In this document: positions 1 through 10,316 of the stretch, one piece after another | How the letters are laid out: the number at the start of each line of letters is the position of its first letter | Numbering within the stretch: position 1 is the first letter of the stretch | The notes under the pieces: model-generated | What the model was told of the DNA's origin: nothing | Database searches by the model: none | Seen by the model: only the letters and a program-made list of their open reading frames with translations | Position numbers and translations under genes: made by a program | Assembly (NCBI RefSeq): GCF_000203795.2 | Contig: NW_006281106.1 | Coordinates: 1,059,302 to 1,123,301 of the forward strand | Length of the DNA: 64,000 bases | Direction of reading: 5' to 3' | DNA from: Batrachochytrium dendrobatidis JAM81 | Lineage: Eukaryota > Chytridiomycota > Chytridiomycetes > Rhizophydiales

Positions 1-569
1 ATATTGTCACTCATCATTCCATGATTGACAGTTTATTAAATATCCTTATTTGGTGGTCTATTTTACGTCAACATGGTTGCATCAATATAGTCTGGATACT
101 TGTTGGGATTAACAAAAATCCAGTTCATTCATCAAATAAATAGAGAAATATCAGATGAATAGATAATACAAGGTACTCGACACTAATATTTTTTAGTCAA
201 GAGACGGGTTGTCAACCTCCAACTTTTCTTTTTTTAAACAAACATTTCAAATATTGAGTGACTAGCGTGTATAATTGCATGTCTGAGATGGTTAAACTAG
301 AGCGTATTTGATATTAGAATAGAATTTCCAATAACAAATATTCAACAATTGAATATTCCAAAATAATCAATACAAAATCAAGTCATTTTTCGTGAAAATT
401 GTTATAAAAAAATAATCCAACTTTTGTGAGTTTAGAAATTAAAGTGGTTGCAAACGCTGTTAGCTCGCCCTAGTCGACTCCCTGGAGAAAACACTGTGTT
501 CTAACGGATACTACAGAACTTGGTTATCATCTTACTTTTATCATAGCGTTTCATCCGAGTACTCATCAA
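1..569. repeat. Intergenic DNA with MITE remnants
   Basis: No gene is seen here. Bases about 58-82 resemble the right-hand end of the dispersed inverted-repeat element found elsewhere in the window (TTTTACGTCAACATGGTTG against TTTTACGTGAATACGGCTG). Bases about 215-345 match the interior of the 47.5 kb copy: both share a stretch of CCAACTTT, then a GAGTGACTGGC-type segment, then GAACTAGAGCG and a TATTTGATATTAGAATA-like end. The region is best read as decayed element sequence plus the promoter of the gene starting at 570. Confidence 0.5.
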
Positions 570-1784
570 ATGATACCTGCACTTGGAGGAGCCGGAGGCT
601 GGGCAAACTGGAGTTTGACTGTAGTCATTTCTATCGCATGCACAGTTGCTACTGGAGCAGTTGTGGTTGCTGCTACATCGATGCTGCTGAGAGACCACAA
701 CCAAACAGTTTTACGCAACGAGTTCAAGTTGCGTTACCGCAAAGTCAAGGCCTTGTTGCGAGCCATCGAAACAGAGTTTTTTCAGATCCTTCCACAGATA
801 CTGATGGTTGAGGCTGCTTCTACCCAATCGACTATGGCTGCTACAGTAAATCTATTGATGGCTATATCTCCTGCTGCAGAGACTCCTGTATCTTTATCAG
901 CTAGTTTGGCCTCTTCTCAGCCAAGCAACTACAATGATGAGATCAGCGACAGCAGTTGTGTCCTTGTCAATCCTGACTGTTCTACTCTGCTGTCTGCTAC
1001 TAAACCTGAACCCTCTACTACCGTATCAAAGCCTGCGTCTATGGGAGAAGCCCTTCCTGTCCAAGTCATGCCTCTCTCCCCTCTTCCTGACAGTCCCAAT
1101 GCTGTGGCTGGACTGAATGCAAAACTGTCATCACCTGTCTGCAGACAAACCATGTCTGCAAGCTCTGCCATGGGCAAAACAGCATCTTCATGCTTACAAA
1201 AACCATCTCACGAGGGAATCAGAAACATAGGGCTTGCTGATCCATTCGTCTCTAAACAATCCACTCATACCAGTCTGTCAAATTCGATCGGAGAAATGCC
1301 ATTAACATTACCACAGTTGACAAAAAAACTTGCTATGCTTGATGATCAAATTATGCGCATGCTGGAGCGACTGGACGACATCAAGCCTTTTGCACTCGCA
1401 CCGCCAGGCCTTGTTTTGGAATCTCAGCAGAGTCGCATTCAGCTGCAATCCTCGCTTGCTGCTACTCATATCACAGCATCCTCATCACAACCTGCGGCAG
1501 TAGTCGCAGGCATGGCTGTAGCAGCTCAAAATGCATTCTTGCTATTACTAGATGCTTTTGGAGCAGGAACTGTTAAACCTGAACTGCTGCATGCAGCATC
1601 GTTAAATGCATCAAGCCTGGATCATTTAGAAACCACCAATGTTCAACTGGATACCAAGACACATCGTGTAATTATGGATGGCATTGATGTGGTTGCTAGA
1701 TCTAAAAATATCCTGTCAAAAACACTACACGAAGCGTTGGGTCGGATTGATCGAGCATGCGATACTGCTGGCATCGCAAAGTAA
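570..1784 (+). CDS. Putative single-pass membrane-anchored protein
   Basis: A 404-residue intronless reading frame, not recognised. One hydrophobic helix lies near the N-terminus (about residues 15-41). It is followed by a basic, helical segment (about 45-75) that ends in an amphipathic stretch around FFQILPQILMVEAA. Residues about 80-245 are Ser/Thr/Pro-rich and probably disordered. Two further helical blocks follow: about 250-275 (LDDQIMRMLERLDDI) and the C-terminal 45 residues. A short TM anchor, a linker and C-terminal helices is the layout of Snl1-type BAG-domain co-chaperones, and the last helices are faintly BAG-like, but the match is too weak to name it. A possible polyadenylation signal AATAAA lies at 1898-1903. 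The ATG at 570 is the first in frame and directly precedes the TM helix, so the start is plausible. Confidence 0.6.
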   Translation: MIPALGGAGGWANWSLTVVISIACTVATGAVVVAATSMLLRDHNQTVLRNEFKLRYRKVKALLRAIETEFFQILPQILMVEAASTQSTMAATVNLLMAISPAAETPVSLSASLASSQPSNYNDEISDSSCVLVNPDCSTLLSATKPEPSTTVSKPASMGEALPVQVMPLSPLPDSPNAVAGLNAKLSSPVCRQTMSASSAMGKTASSCLQKPSHEGIRNIGLADPFVSKQSTHTSLSNSIGEMPLTLPQLTKKLAMLDDQIMRMLERLDDIKPFALAPPGLVLESQQSRIQLQSSLAATHITASSSQPAAVVAGMAVAAQNAFLLLLDAFGAGTVKPELLHAASLNASSLDHLETTNVQLDTKTHRVIMDGIDVVARSKNILSKTLHEALGRIDRACDTAGIAK

Positions 1785-2342
1785 CTTGGCACCCAATACA
1801 ATCATGAGCTTTTAACCTTTTTCTCAACGCTCATCAAGCACATACTATAATTAATTTTTGTTTTCGTTTTTCGGCACTTGTCTTGGATCCAAATTTCAAT
1901 AAACTTTTCTGGTATATCCGTTTATGTGTATGCATAGATATCAATACTTTTTGATGGCTGGGAGTTCCATTCGATATACTAGTCAAAACATTTCTGTACC
2001 TTGTGTACGAATTTTAGATACTGCGCTGTAGAATTGTGTATTGGCAGGTCCAAATACGGATTACACCAACAATAAACCAACTCAGTGAAATGTGTTGGCT
2101 GCTTGAAAACACGAAATGGCCTACCAAATAATACACCAAGTACCTATCAGGCTATACAGTTATGCCATGTAAACTGTCCTTGGAATTAATGCAGCTTAGT
2201 CAAAAATACAACACACACTGTGGTGTAATGATTCCAATAGAATCAACTCAAAGTCTATAAATAATGCTCGTATATCCATCATAATAATTTAATCCATATT
2301 CTACCATATTACAACTAAAATCAATCACCTTTATTATCAGTT
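1785..2342. other. Intergenic region between 404-aa gene and secreted peptide gene
   Basis: About 560 nt without a supported gene. It holds the 3' region of the upstream gene and the promoter of the small secreted protein gene downstream, including a TATA box. No clear copy of the dispersed element is seen. Confidence 0.6.
2256..2263 (+). promoter_or_regulatory. TATA box of the secreted peptide gene
   Basis: A perfect TATAAATA lies 87 nt upstream of the ATG at 2343. A strong TATA box is unusual among the genes of this window and fits a highly or conditionally expressed secreted product. Transcription start is inferred to lie about 2285-2300. Confidence 0.55.
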
Positions 2343-2570
2343 ATGCATCCCACTACTCTCTTGGTTTTTGCTGTCGTCGCCACGGCTAGTGCCACGGTTA
2401 TTCCAGCTATTCACAGAAATGATCTCCAAAAGCGATCGCCAGGATATGGTAGATCTAGATTTAGACATCACCAATTTGGACATCAACAGTTTGGGCATCA
2501 TCAGCAGTTTGGACATCATCAATTTGGACATCAACAGTTTGGACATCGTCAGTTTGGTCGCAGATATTAG
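2343..2570 (+). CDS. Small secreted His/Gln/Phe/Gly-repeat protein
   Basis: A 75-residue protein with a typical signal peptide (hydrophobic core about residues 5-17). A short pro-region follows, ending in a dibasic LQKR (residues 28-31) that looks like a kexin site. The mature part, about 44 residues, contains six consecutive QFG units, each preceded by one or two His, ending in RRY. At DNA level the repeat is a 15-nt unit encoding HQQFG or HHQFG, with one 18-nt unit. A TATA box sits 87 nt upstream and AATAAA follows at 2601-2606, so this looks like a complete short gene rather than a chance reading frame. The function is not recognised. Secreted His-rich repeats can bind metals or membranes, or be cleaved into small peptides. 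That is inference. Confidence 0.75.
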   Translation: MHPTTLLVFAVVATASATVIPAIHRNDLQKRSPGYGRSRFRHHQFGHQQFGHHQQFGHHQFGHQQFGHRQFGRRY

Positions 2571-3508
2571 ACTTTTGAATCTACTCAATTTAATAGTATT
2601 AATAAATTAAACTGCAATTTTATCCATTTACACTCCAATAGATTCAACCTTGCACATTGTATACAAAGACAGTATATGGATGTGTTTATCATGACTAAAA
2701 TTATTTTTTAGCATTCAACATGGCTCAACTAGTTGTCCAGTGTTAAATATCATAAAATACAGTGTTTAAAGTGATACCCATGAATGGTCTTGGCATGCAA
2801 GTTTTATACTTTTAGTAATCGTTTCATTCATGACAATATAACAGTATCAAATATCATAATGTGCAAGAGTGCTGGTGATTATGCTTTTTGGACAAGCTTT
2901 TTATAGCCATATTCGCGTGAGATGGAACACAAACCAAACAGATGCATTTCAAATTCAATACATTCCATATCCTTGATACTTGTCCAACCTTCAATTTACC
3001 TTTTATTACAGGTACATATTGTGTGATGGGTATAGAACCAATAGTTGCATGACAACCATGCAATCATTGTTCTCTTGAACTAGAACACAAATATACGAGT
3101 TTGTAGGATACAAAAAGTAGAGTTGTATTGACAGGATCAAACACAATATGCGATTGTAGTGAATTTATTGACTGTACAATGTATGACTACCCAACCACAA
3201 TCATTCTAGTCCAGTCCAATACTATAGTTTGATTATTGATGGACGCTGTATTTGAAAAAAGAATTGAAACCATCGAGTGATTGTCGTGTCATGCGTTTTC
3301 AATACCAAAAACAGCCAAAAGTCTTGATGGATTTAGATATTGGTAAATTAAAAACTAGTCGGATGTTTAATGCTGTTGTTTTTAGAAATAAACGGGTTGG
3401 GTAGGACCGACTTTCATGATTCGTTATTCATTGTGGATTTAAAAAATGTCGATATTGAAAATTTATTGAGGTTAAAGGATATGAAATCTGAAGGGCTGGA
3501 TATCAATA
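2571..3508. repeat. Intergenic region carrying a decayed MITE copy (about 2902-3260)
   Basis: No supported gene. A diverged left terminal repeat begins about 2902 (TATAGCCATATTCGCGTGAG). Interior blocks shared with other copies follow: GAACTAGAACAC and ACACAATATGCGATTG, the latter also present at about 55,998. The right end is not recognisable, apart from a GGACGCTGTATTTG block also seen at about 19,755 inside another copy. Confidence 0.5.
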
Positions 3509-5107
3509 TTATGAAGCTTCGCAGTAGTTTCCAGGAACAAGTCCAATTCCACATAGTTGGATGGTGATGATAGCTTTTCGTGACTCGATAGCAGGGGTAG
3601 GGTCTTCCCATTTGCCATATACACGCAGCTTTAGCCCTGTCAACCACCCAGCTCCATAGCTACGATTATAATCCAAAAATTCCTGTACTTTGAGTGAAAG
3701 CTCATCTACCGCTGGAGAGTAAGTGATGGTCATGTTTTCACGAGTAAGATATTTTGATGGGGTGGTGGATGTACTACTAGATCTAGCACCTAAAAGTGTG
3801 TCGACATCCTCCAACTCATCAATTGAAGTCCATCGACCAGATATGACTTTTTTGTTGGAGTCTTTGGTTTCCATCGCATCTGTATCTTTTCCAATAGCAG
3901 TATCAGTATCCTTTACAATGACCGCATCAAGCGACTCCGTGAAGTACTCGTCATCTGTATGCGGTTTGACATCCCCAGCGTGCTTTGAAATAATAATGAG
4001 CTCGTCCCCACTCTCCATTGACATTTCATATTCAGTAGCCTTGACAAATGGAAACACGGCATGCATGCGATGAACCTTTAATCTGTATACGGGTGTGTCG
4101 ACCACTTGAGCGTGTACTGATGATTGTGTAGTTGATGCAGTAGGTGTAACATCTGGAATATATCCCAGTTCTTTTTCAAGTGTATGTACAAGAGTTGGCA
4201 ACAGGATCGAATCTAAATCAGACAATTTAAGCGAGAGCAAAACAGGTGTGGGTATAGAAGCATCAACCCCTTTTTTCTCCAAGGCAGAGTTGCGTTGCGA
4301 TCCGGTAGAGCCAAATGTATTGCTGTTTCTATGACTGGCGGTTGAGGTGCGAAAACTCCATTTCCACTCCCATCCTTGGCCGGCCACGTCTACCTCACCA
4401 TCCGAGTCATCCATGTGATGGGTGTCGGAATCGCCTTGCAACACACCGTCAGACGATGGCATGGCATCCTGACCATGAGACATGGACTCGTTATCGGCAG
4501 TGTTGGACTGTCGTAAAGCATCGTTCTTTTTTGATTTGGTATCTGTTGAAGCAGCTGATGATTTTCCATTGAATCTGGCATCTGTTGCCGCGAATGCAAA
4601 ATCTCGTACAATCACTAATGAAAATTGAAAATGATAAATGGATGGCGGAGAATACAATATCCAATAACCAAAAGCTAAGATTAGATTCAAGTCGAACCAA
4701 AGGTATCCAAAAATCAATACTTGATTCAATTTTATACAGAATGCAACGAGTGCCAGTTTTTAAAGGCTGTTGTGCATAGTGATTGAAGATGACAATAGTG
4801 TTGCTGATGTAATGGAAAACATACCAAGCGACGATAAATCTGTTGATAAAGCATCTTTCGACTGATGCCGGCCCAAAATCAGTACATGAATAGATTGTCC
4901 AAAGCGGTCAATAAACCATTAGATTATAGTCCGAATAACCCATACAATATATAAATGAAAAGAGAAAGTAAATTGGGTTAGATGGACTGACAATGACAAG
5001 GCTTGACACAGGTTAATGGTCGTGTCAGTACTCAGACATGTTACAAGTCTGTTTTAAAGCAATACTTTAAAAGTGTTTCTTTACAAAAGAGAAACACAGC
5101 TTACCAT
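3509..5107 (-). CDS. SH3-domain protein with an interrupted SH3 fold
   Basis: Inferred exons: 5105-5107 (only the ATG), 4825-4861 and 3509-4614, giving 381 residues. The 37-nt second exon reads SKDALSTDLSS in frame into VIVRDFAFAATDARF. A recognisable SH3 first half, MHAVFPF...ESGDELIII (residues about 197-222), is separated from the second half, GWLTGLKLRV...GLVPGNY (about 336-377). The gap is about 105 Asp/Glu/Ser/Thr-rich residues, inserted where SH3 domains have a variable loop. The N-terminal 170 residues are mostly low complexity, with a short tryptophan-rich patch (GWEWKWSF). SH3 proteins bind proline motifs and often act at the cortical actin or endocytic machinery; the role here is unknown. 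The one-codon first exon is the least certain part. Confidence 0.65.
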
Positions 5108-5477
5108 GGCCACTTGCAGTTTGATGGTTTGCAGAAATAGCAAATTCAACGAGTGTTGAAAAGCAATCAAAATTATCTTGTCCTCAGGCTTTCTCCACTT
5201 GTGACTCATGTCAACATCAACTGTTCAAACCCAAATCAAGTCATAATACTTTATTGGTGATTTACATTGGTAAAGTTCATGATCAAACAAGTCGTATAGA
5301 ACAAATACATATTTCTAGAAAAGAAAAAGAATTGAATAGGATGAATCAACTCATTGCAGAGTATACTCGGGCGTATGCACAGCCCTACACATTCATCCGT
5401 GAGTAAAACAGTCACAGAGTTCATCCATCGCAGAGCATCCTTCCATCCATGATATTTATTATGAACAAAGATAAAAC
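5108..5477. other. Promoter-side gap between two minus-strand genes
   Basis: About 370 nt between the start of the SH3 gene and the end of the next minus-strand gene. No gene, repeat copy or RNA is seen. It should carry the SH3 gene promoter and the polyadenylation region of the membrane protein. Confidence 0.5.
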
Positions 5478-7780
5478 TCATGGAGATCCTCTATACGCGT
5501 CACTGTTGTTAATGCTGCGATCATGGTAAACGTCCAATGATCCAATAGCAGTTGGTGTAAACAAACTACGATTTAAATTATCTACTCGCTTATGTGATGG
5601 TTCCAACTGATATCCAGATGTGTCTGGCTCTTCAGATGGTTTTTTTGGTACAAAAGTGTTGTTTTGAGAGGGTAACAAAGGCGGTTGCTGATTCAAGACA
5701 GTGTTTGAATCAATTATGGCATCTCTTGATTCTGTTATGGCCGAGGACATCATTTTATGCTGCTGCTGTGACGATTGTTTCAATATAGATGGTTCCGATT
5801 CTGTTGGCATATGTGTGGCATTTGCTATAGTAGCGGAATGTGGAATGTCGTCTTCAAATACACGATTTGCATCTGACTGATCCAACTCTACTTTTAAAGT
5901 CAAATAATTGCCACCATACTGGCCTGCAGTTGTATTGAAACGACTAACGGTTTGAAAGACATGGTCATCTAAATCACGCGGTGTCATGGGAAGTTCTCGC
6001 TTACTATTACTAGAGCTGACAAGAGTTTGACCATCGTAAGATTCATCAGTATGTTCTGAACGAGCCATCATGTCTAGTTCCACTTCAACAGGTTCTTGAG
6101 CGCCTATGTAACCAAAGTGAAAACGACCCTCATCGTCAAATATGCCGCCGTGAATTGTGCCATACTTGTCCGTGTATCCTTGGTGAAACCAGCCATATTT
6201 ATCCCAAAAGGCAAAGAATCCAGGTGCAGACGGAGGATTAAACTGATCAGACATAACAGGGCCAATTTCAGATGGTATGACAGGCTGATGTTGTATATGG
6301 GAATATGAGACTGCACTAGCAGGAGTGAATGGAATATTGATGCTTTTTTGTTGAAAGGATTGATTATCATATGATGTTTGTTCCATAGTTTGTTGTGGGA
6401 CAATCTTTTGATTCTCGTATGCTGGATGCAGCTGTTGCTCCAAAGAAATGTGTTGAAGTTGCTGTTGTTGCATATTATATTGTTGCTGCGTATTATATTG
6501 TTGCTGTTCAAGTTGTTTTCGTTGAAGATTCTCATATTGCTGTTGCTGCAAGTAATGTTCGTATTGGCGCTGCTGTTGCTGCTGCTGCTGCCGAGATCGT
6601 TGTGATAATTGCGGTTTAAGCTGCGGTTGAGGGACGATTTCAACAACTTCTTCAACCAAATCCAACAGATCGCAAGGTTTTTGGTAGTTTGGAGGCAATG
6701 CCGCAGGACCCTTTGTATCCTTATTATTGGTATGAAGAGGTAGAGCAAAGGCTGTATAGACAGGATCAGGGGTGGTAACAGATAGATTGGCATCTTTCAA
6801 GGAAGTTTTAGTAGTGGTGGCAGACAATTGTCCATTCATGGCTGTCGTTTTGTTTGCACCTCCATGATAAGTACGGTAGCCTTTTCTAGATTTTTCCGGG
6901 TTATTTTTAGAAGAATCATTGGAAGCTTTTTGGGCACTAAGAGGAATAAGCGAGCCCGATTTATTTCCGGTACGAGCAGAAAAGCAACAGCACTTGCAGC
7001 AAAAGCAGATCAGACAGGCACCCAAACCGCATATAACCAAGCATATAGCAGCAGTAATCAGAATCACCTAGTATGGAAGAATGTTGAAATGGTTAGTTAC
7101 AATGGGTGGCTTTATACAAAAAAGGTCAACCCATCTCTAAACTACAAGTATAGATGAATACATTCAAAGTAATGCATGATAAAAATCAAATTACAATTGA
7201 TACATTTACAACCCATTCAGTCTATAAAAGAGTGAATAGGATTCTGCAATGCAACATAGATTCCGAAAATGAAGTTTTGAAGCAGGTAGAGGAATCCACT
7301 AGACAAGACACATGTAAAAACAATGCTTACAGTTGGAGTAAAGAACGAGTGGGTGAATGGTGACTGGCAGACATTGTTCACACAGATATCAGGCAGATTG
7401 CATTGAGAGCAATTTCTTGGTGTGGCTGTTGAATTGGCAACATTAAACCCGGCCGAGCCAGTAAAAGGGCTGGCCGATTGCTGATTGGTGGACGGGTGGT
7501 GTGCAGCATCGGTGGGTTGAGACAAGACAGTTTCTGAAGGAGAGTTTGTGGTAGAAGAGAGGATGACAGAGCAGTAGCCAGCTAGACAGTTTGGAGCCGA
7601 GACGGGACAGTCGCTGTTGGAAGTGCACGTATGAACAGGAGAGGATATTGAAGTAGTTGCAATCACGGCAGTAGATTTAACCGTATCGGACTGAGCAGAG
7701 ACAAGCAGCCATGCATGCATGGTGAGCAGCAGCAACAGAAACATATTGCTCATCAGCCAGTGAGTGTGCTGACGAGCCAT
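5478..7780 (-). CDS. Single-pass cell-surface protein with Cys-rich ectodomain and polyQ tail
   Basis: Two exons (7331-7780 and 5478-7067), joined in phase 0 at GTAAGC...CTAG, give 679 residues. The order is: signal peptide (about 1-29); Ser/Thr-rich ectodomain with two small Cys clusters (CTSNSDCPVSAPNCLAGYC and CSQCNLPDICVNNVCQ); TM helix about 151-172; a juxtamembrane Cys cluster likely to be palmitoylated; Gln-rich tract about 308-392; and three tandem units of about 11 residues at 439-471 built on YG-x-x-H-x-G (DKYGWFHQGY, DKYGTIHGGI, DDEGRFHFGY). The topology resembles an adhesion or sensing receptor without a catalytic domain. The family is not recognised. It is divergent from NAD kinase, with only 109 nt between start codons. 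Confidence 0.75.
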
Positions 7781-7828
7781 TTATGAACATTTCTGAGTTT
7801 GAAACGACAAACAAAAATAACATCAAGT

Positions 7829-7834
7829 CACGTG
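7829..7834. promoter_or_regulatory. CACGTG site in the divergent promoter of the surface-protein and NAD kinase genes
   Basis: TCACGTG lies midway in the 109-nt gap between the two divergent start codons. CACGTG is the core recognised by bHLH factors of the Cbf1/USF type. Identical cores occur upstream of the uL22m gene and between OGG1 and the MDC1-like gene, which makes a chance hit less likely, though still possible. Confidence 0.4.
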
Positions 7835-7889
7835 TAACTAATTTACTTTTGAAATGCAAATTGAATTCTAAACGCACTGTGTTGCTGTC

Positions 7890-10316
7890 ATGCCAAAAGG
7901 TTGGCTGGATTTGACATTCGTTTTACTGTCAATCTAATTACTAATTCGTCTTGTTTGATAGATTCTATTCCGCTTAAACATCCAGTCACTTCTCGTTCAG
8001 TCACTCACTGTTTGGCAGAAAATGCTGTTCATGTCAGAGATGCCGCAAAGTGGATAGGTATTGATATCTTTATTGCATCAAGACCCTCTTGTTTCAAGCT
8101 ACAGCCGTATTCACGTAAAATAGAATACTTTGTCTTGACATGCAAAATGTTTAAATCGTCACTCCTACAAATTGGTTGGTCTGCTTCAATACCATTGTCA
8201 AAACAGTGACCATCTGGGTTGAATCAATTTCATGCATTGCAACCCAGATGTTGAATTGGACTGCTTTCAAGTCTGCAAATTCCTTGTCTTCTAATATCAG
8301 TTACGTTCGCGCTTTAACCCTCGAAACCAAAGGCTGCATGTCTCAGAAATGCAGTCGTCATTTTCATGTTGATCATCAGGATGTTGTCCAGTAAATTTGC
8401 TGGCATGAATCATTCGAGATTGGCTGCTTGTGCACTTTGGTTTCCTTATTTAGTGCTCCATTTTACACAAATACGGCTGTAAAAGGTTGCTTGGTACCCT
8501 TGACATCTGCATGGAATCGATTTTCTAGTCACGCTCGTCTGATATACTAATGAATTGTATACCCTGATATATCAAATTGCACCAATCTATTCTCTTGGGA
8601 GTCTAGGAAGAGCTATTGTCAAACTGGAGCGACCCCATACTGCCATGATTGTGGCTCGGGCTGCTGATTCTGCATTTGTCTTGTTCACCCGTCATCTAGC
8701 CTTGTATTTGATGGAAACGCCTCGCGATTGTATCGGTCTTTCGGGTCTTTCTGTGTATGTGGTTTGATATGTACCCTGCATGCTGTTTTGTATTTTTTAT
8801 TAACCCCTCTCGCCTTGTTTCAATAAAAATAGATTTGTAGAGTCTAGCTTAAAAGATCATCCTGTTTTTGGATACGAACAGCTGTTGAGTTGCAAGCCAT
8901 ATATCAAGGACAGACTCAAGTTTTGGACACCTGAGCTATGCATATCTAATGCTGATACCATCGACTTTATTGTTACTTTAGGTGGTGATGGTACAGTTCT
9001 GTTTGCATCTTGGCTTTTTCAAAAAGCTCAAGTTCCTCCAATCATTCCTTTCCACCTGGGATCACTTGGATTCCTCACTGTGTTTGATATTGCAGACATT
9101 CGTCATGTGTTGGAGCGTGTTATTGGATGTGTCGGTGAAGGTGTTCGAGTCAACATGCGAATGAGATTAAACTGTGCAGTTTATCGTCATACAAAACTGG
9201 ACAAGCCCAGCACGTGTACTGTATCCGCAAGCACCCACAAGGTCTCGTCTACCAATTCACACAGCTATCCTAGCTCTCATCAAGAGCAATCCCAATTCTT
9301 GGAGATACAAACAGATGACATTGTTTCGACAGACACCATTGGATCTCCTTTGGATCTTTTGTCTAAAAGTCTAAAAGCCACATCTCTTTCTGATCTTGTT
9401 ACATCTCAAAGTATACCAGTACGACCTCATGTATATGCTCAAAGTAAACCTACTGTTTCTGCAGTCGAGTCTCTTCCTTTGCAAGGTGATGCTACAAAAG
9501 ACTCGATCCATAACATTAGTTGTAATAATGACTGTCACGATGATTCAACCAAAGTCCATGATACCCATCACAACTCGACCAAATCGCGTCAACCTTTTAA
9601 GCACTTACGCTCTGATCATAGCTGCAATGCGCTGCAGCTTGAACCAGCTGTATTGACAGAAACATTTCAGATTTTAAACGATTTGGTGGTAGATCGTGGA
9701 CCAAGTGCTTACATGAGTCAGCTAGAACTGTTTGTGGATGATAGACACTTGACAACGGCTCAGGCCGATGGTCTTGTGCTTTCTACACCCACTGGAAGTA
9801 CTGCATACTCGGCAAGTACATCACGTCAAGATAGTTGAAATTTCCTATGATCAAATCATTACAGTACCCAACTAACATTTACTCTTTGTATATTAGTTGT
9901 CAGCAGGTGGGTCGTTGGTTCACCCAGAAGTTCCATCGTTTCTCATTACACCAATTTGTGCACACTCATTGTCGTTCCGTCCCATGCTTCTTCCAGACTC
10001 AATTGAACTCAAAGTTCAAGTGCCTTTGGATTCCAGAAACACGGCATGGGCTTCTTTTGATGGCCGTCATCGCATCGAGCTCAAACAAGGTGACTACATT
10101 GCTGTTACCATGTCTCGGTGGCCGATGCCAAGCGTATGTATGAAGGATCAATCCAGTGATTGGTTTGAAAGTTTAAGGAGGTGTTTGCATTGGAATGAAC
10201 GAACGCGCCAACGACCTTTAGATGTGTCGGTGCTAGAGACTGCTGTACGGATAAACACTGGAGAATCGGTTGGAAGTCCATCCTTGGAAACGCTTGCTAC
10301 ACATTTGTTTGAATAG
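7890..10316 (+). CDS. NADK: NAD(H) kinase
   Basis: Five exons (7890-7899, 7962-8057, 8607-8754, 8833-9811, 9897-10316) encode 550 residues. It phosphorylates NAD to NADP with ATP, probably in the cytosol. Diagnostic motifs are LGGDGTVLFAS (GGDGT at about 135-139), FHLGSLGFLT, the substrate loop LNDLVVDRGPSAY (about 366, with LND where most kinases have LNE), STPTGSTAYS, the Gly-rich SAGGSLVHPEVP, ITPICAHSLSFRP and the C-terminal DWFESLRRCLHWN. A polar insertion of about 150 residues (roughly 206-357) splits the catalytic domain. The fourth intron (9812-9896) begins GCAAGT and appears to be a GC-AG intron; without it the STAYS-LSAGG motif is broken. Intron 2 (8058-8606) is long because it holds a complete inverted-repeat element. 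Confidence 0.95.
8100..8481. mobile_element. Complete MITE-like element inside NADK intron 2
   Basis: The element starts TA-CAGCCGTATTCACGTAAAA and ends TTTTACACAAATACGGCTG-TA, so the terminal inverted repeats of about 20 nt are flanked by TA on both sides. The core is about 378 nt. TA duplication and a CAG start are what the Tc1/mariner superfamily leaves behind. No transposase reading frame is present, so the element is non-autonomous. It lies entirely within the intron, and splicing signals on both sides are intact. Confidence 0.8.

Noticed and set aside
2446..2570. CRISPR-like or satellite repeat
   Set aside because: The 15-nt periodicity is in frame and encodes the HQQFG repeats of the secreted peptide; units are contiguous without spacers.
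6104..6793. Long overlapping frames rich in Asn or Leu/Val near 6.1-6.8 kb
   Set aside because: They are out-of-frame or antisense readings of the CAG-repeat tract in the surface-protein gene.
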